From Candidatus Latescibacterota bacterium (GTDB lineage Bacteria > JAAXHH01): a stretch of 64,000 nucleotides of DNA. The first letter of the stretch is position 1, and every line of letters starts with the position of its first letter. Location of the stretch: the NCBI GenBank assembly GCA_022823465.1, contig JAJEHX010000038.1, positions 1 through 64,000 on the forward strand, read 5' to 3'. Made by a program: the position numbers and the translations under genes. The notes under the pieces are model-generated. The model was not told the DNA's origin, ran no database searches, and was given only the letters and a program-made list of their open reading frames with translations. Positions 61,675 to 64,000 of the stretch are shown here, in pieces.

Positions 61675-62859
61675 TTAATTCCCGGCCACTCCGGCCGCTT
61701 TGCTGAAGTCTCTGCCCGGCTGGGTCGCCGGCCGTGTCACGGGGATGTCCCGCATGACTTCGAGGAACCGGTCCACGTCCTGGTCCGTGTTGTAAAAATG
61801 GGTGGACACCCTGGCCCGGCCCACGCCGCCGTAAGCTCCGAAGATCAGTACGTTCCGGTCTTCCAGCGCGTGGGTGACCGCGTTCACATCCTCTGCGGTG
61901 AAGCAGACATTTCCCGCCCGTTCCGCCGGCGCCCGGGGCGTGATGACTTCCCAACCCATGTCCGCCAGGCCATCCCACACCCGGGTGCTCAATCGCAGCA
62001 CGTGTTCCTCGATCCGGTCAATGCCGATGCCCAGCAGGCAGTCCAGGGCGTTGTCCAGGATGTAGACCCCGATCCAGGTCTCGTTGCCTGGCGTAAACCG
62101 GCTGGCATCCTCCCGGGGAATGTAAGCGGAGGGATCCTTCCAGTCGGGCAGGTATGCCGGGGTGTGCCAGCCTACGAAGGGTGGATTCAGTTCGGGTACA
62201 CGCTCGCGGTTCCAGTAGAAGATACCTACCCCATGCACTGCCATGAGCCACTTGTAGCAGCTCGACACGACGAAGTCCGCGTACTTCGCTTCGACTGGAA
62301 CGGCGCCTGCGGAGTGGGTGACGTCGAGACAGAGCAGGGCATTCTTGCGGTGCACGAGTTCGGACAGTTCCGGCAGGGGAAGACGCTGGCCCGTGAAGTA
62401 GCTGACATGGCTCACGTTGACCACCCTGGTGTTTTCATCTATCGCTTTATCAAGATCTTCCAAGTCTGTGCGCCAGTTGTTGTTTTCAACGATGCGAAGC
62501 TCCACGCCCCGGTCCTTCAACAGGGTCCATGGCAGCACGTCCGAGGGAAACTCCACGTCGGCGACCACCACGTTGTCGCCGGGTTGCCAGTCGAGGGCAT
62601 AGACGAGCAGGTTGATCCCCTCGGAAGTCGAGGTCAGGAAACCGATGTCGTCCGGCTGCACGCCGAACAGGCGGCCGACCTTCTCCTTGCATTCCCCGGA
62701 TACCACTTCCAGCCGCCTGCGTCCCTCTTCACCCAGAAGCTTGTCTTCGAAGAACCGGTGGACGGCGTCGCCATGGGTTTTCAGCATGGGCGACTCGCCG
62801 CCCGTACACAGGTGGGTTATGCCCTGGGTTCCAATGAACTCGGAAGGATCGATCAACAT
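61675..62859 (-). CDS. Class V PLP-dependent aminotransferase/cysteine-desulfurase-like
   Basis: Fold-type I PLP enzyme, 394 residues from ATG 62859, which has GGAG 6 bases upstream; ATG 62898 gives a longer form. It has [26 protein letters not shown], the Asp motif [14 protein letters not shown] and Schiff-base Lys203 in [12 protein letters not shown]. It resembles isopenicillin-N-epimerase/selenocysteine-lyase-like members rather than the AGT-type aminotransferase at 22959. Substrate unknown. Confidence 0.87.
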   Translation of the reverse strand: MLIDPSEFIGTQGITHLCTGGESPMLKTHGDAVHRFFEDKLLGEEGRRRLEVVSGECKEKVGRLFGVQPDDIGFLTSTSEGINLLVYALDWQPGDNVVVADVEFPSDVLPWTLLKDRGVELRIVENNNWRTDLEDLDKAIDENTRVVNVSHVSYFTGQRLPLPELSELVHRKNALLCLDVTHSAGAVPVEAKYADFVVSSCYKWLMAVHGVGIFYWNRERVPELNPPFVGWHTPAYLPDWKDPSAYIPREDASRFTPGNETWIGVYILDNALDCLLGIGIDRIEEHVLRLSTRVWDGLADMGWEVITPRAPAERAGNVCFTAEDVNAVTHALEDRNVLIFGAYGGVGRARVSTHFYNTDQDVDRFLEVMRDIPVTRPATQPGRDFSKAAGVAGN

Positions 62860-63143
62860 CGGTGGCTCCATTTTTAAAATACGGTTACGATCAGTCATGA
62901 ACTCACGGCCCAAGATACCTGGTGTGGTTCTGCTTGTACAGAGATTTCGACTTCGTTTTCCAGCCCTTCGGGCATTGCGTTTGAATGGCAACGGCCTATA
63001 TTGAATGAACCCCTTATCTGGCCGTATTGCAGGCCGCATGCGCAACAGCGCATCAGCCTTGAAAACCGACAACCGGATTCGCCCGGGCCGTGTATATTCG
63101 TTGGATGCACGCCTGACAGCGTGGCAGGACGTTGGAGCGTCCC

Positions 63144-64000
63144 TTGATCGTAGATTTCCACACCCATTTCTATACCTCCGCTTACTTCGACGAGATTGAA
63201 AAGGGAGGATACCAGGCGGAACTGGTCAGGGATGCCGACGGCAATCGCCTGCTGAAGCTGGATGGCGATTACAGCATGATCGCGCCGGGTCATTTCGATG
63301 CGGACCGGGTAATCGAGCACATGGACCGGCATGGTGTGGACCGGCAGCTGCTCAGCTTTTCCATTCCGGGACTGCACGTCGAGGATCCGAATGCCGGCCG
63401 TCGCCTCGCCCGGGTCGTGAACGAAAGTCTGGCTGCCACCGTCGACCGCTACCCCGATCGTCTGTCTGCCCTGGCGGTACTTCCCCTGCAGGACCCGGCC
63501 GCATCGGCCGTCGAATTGATGCGTTCCGTGTCCGAACTGAATCTCCGGGGCGGACTGCTGTTTTCCAATGTCAACGGCAAGTCCCCGGGTGACGAGGGTT
63601 TTCACGCCCTCTATGCCGCCGCGGTCTCCCTGGACGTACCGCTCTTTCTTCACCCCACCAGTCCGCCTTCGATCGAACCGTTTCAACAGTACAGGCTGGT
63701 GCCTATCGCGGGATTCCCCTTTGACACAACGCTGGCCGCCATACAACTGGTGATGAGCGGGACGATGGCGGCGTTCCCCGATTTGAGGATCGTACTCGGC
63801 AACCTGGGCGGGACCGTCCCTTATCTTGCGGCCCGCATTGACCAGGGGTATATTTCGTATCCTGAGGCACAGGGGAAACTCGACAGGCCGCCGTCAGAAT
63901 ACCTGAAGAACATGTACTATGAAACAGCGGGCATGCCAGGTGCTGGCGCGCTTCGTTTGGCGATCGACTTTGCCGGCGTCGACCGCATAATGTTCGGTTC
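63144..64000 (+). CDS. Amidohydrolase family 2 protein (3' truncated by window edge)
   Basis: Open frame from TTG 63144 to the end of the window (285 codons, no stop), with GGAG 7 bases upstream. It begins MIVDFHTHFYTSAYFD, where HTH supplies metal ligands of the amidohydrolase-2 barrel, then HFDADRVIEHMDRHGVDRQL, a cluster around FLHPTSP, and LRIVLGNLGGTVPYLAARID. The catalytic Asp motif would lie beyond the edge (DRIMFGS... is the last part visible). It is divergent from the class V aminotransferase with about 245 bases between. Confidence 0.88.
   Translation, partial: MIVDFHTHFYTSAYFDEIEKGGYQAELVRDADGNRLLKLDGDYSMIAPGHFDADRVIEHMDRHGVDRQLLSFSIPGLHVEDPNAGRRLARVVNESLAATVDRYPDRLSALAVLPLQDPAASAVELMRSVSELNLRGGLLFSNVNGKSPGDEGFHALYAAAVSLDVPLFLHPTSPPSIEPFQQYRLVPIAGFPFDTTLAAIQLVMSGTMAAFPDLRIVLGNLGGTVPYLAARIDQGYISYPEAQGKLDRPPSEYLKNMYYETAGMPGAGALRLAIDFAGVDRIMFG

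Overview
The window is a continuous, high-G+C, gene-dense bacterial chromosome segment. I see no plasmid, phage, insertion-sequence or CRISPR signature. The gene content points to a rod-shaped, Gram-negative-type cell: MreBCD with PBP2 and RodA, FtsQAZ, Lgt and MurBCF. The second half holds several family-5 peptide-binding proteins, a phytanoyl-CoA-dioxygenase protein, a sulfatase, a large DUF6785-like membrane protein, ETF/acyl-CoA dehydrogenase and 2-oxoacid:ferredoxin oxidoreductase. That mix suggests an uncultured environmental heterotroph, perhaps Latescibacterota or another lineage near the FCB group. This placement is inferred from gene content, not from a marker-gene phylogeny.

Region 1 (1-21.2 kb, all on the + strand) is a merged cell-envelope supercluster. 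A compact division/cell-wall block (murF-ftsW-murC-murB-ftsQ-ftsA-ftsZ) is followed by valS and a PHP phosphoesterase, then the elongation block mreB-mreC-mreD-mrdA-rodA. After that come lgt, a ComF-type phosphoribosyltransferase, a phosphofructokinase with the PPi-type residues D104 and K124, tpiA, secG and tRNA-Leu(GAG). mraY, murD, murG and ddl are absent from their usual places in the division block.

Region 2 (21.2-52.7 kb) is accessory metabolism and transport in short operons on both strands. It holds three paralogous periplasmic oligopeptide-type binding proteins with no permease or ATPase beside them, and a Rieske/amidohydrolase operon. It also has TerC, an aldo/keto reductase, a CNNM/CorC protein, a TIGR01777 epimerase with a divergent SRPBCC protein, AbgT-, SLC13/RCK-, APC- and AEC-type transporters, and a 2OG-Fe(II) oxygenase. 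An FAD oxidoreductase is translationally coupled to a membrane polyferredoxin. The region ends with SDR, lipid kinase, AI-2E-family permease, dCMP deaminase, an unrecognised protein and a PhyH-HEAT fusion.

Region 3 (52.7-61.6 kb, - strand) is a redox operon: acyl-CoA dehydrogenase, etfB, etfA, a membrane Fe-S/CCG-domain ETF:quinone oxidoreductase candidate, and 2-oxoacid oxidoreductase alpha and fused beta-gamma subunits, followed by a sulfatase. It is predicted to move electrons from acyl-CoA through ETF to the quinone pool. Beyond it are a class V aminotransferase and a divergent, truncated amidohydrolase at the right edge.

A recurring feature is small direct tandem repeats (units of 15-28 bp, 2-4 copies) at eight gene junctions. 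The units are unrelated in sequence from array to array. Several good TTGACA-17 bp-TAnnnT promoter candidates are also present.
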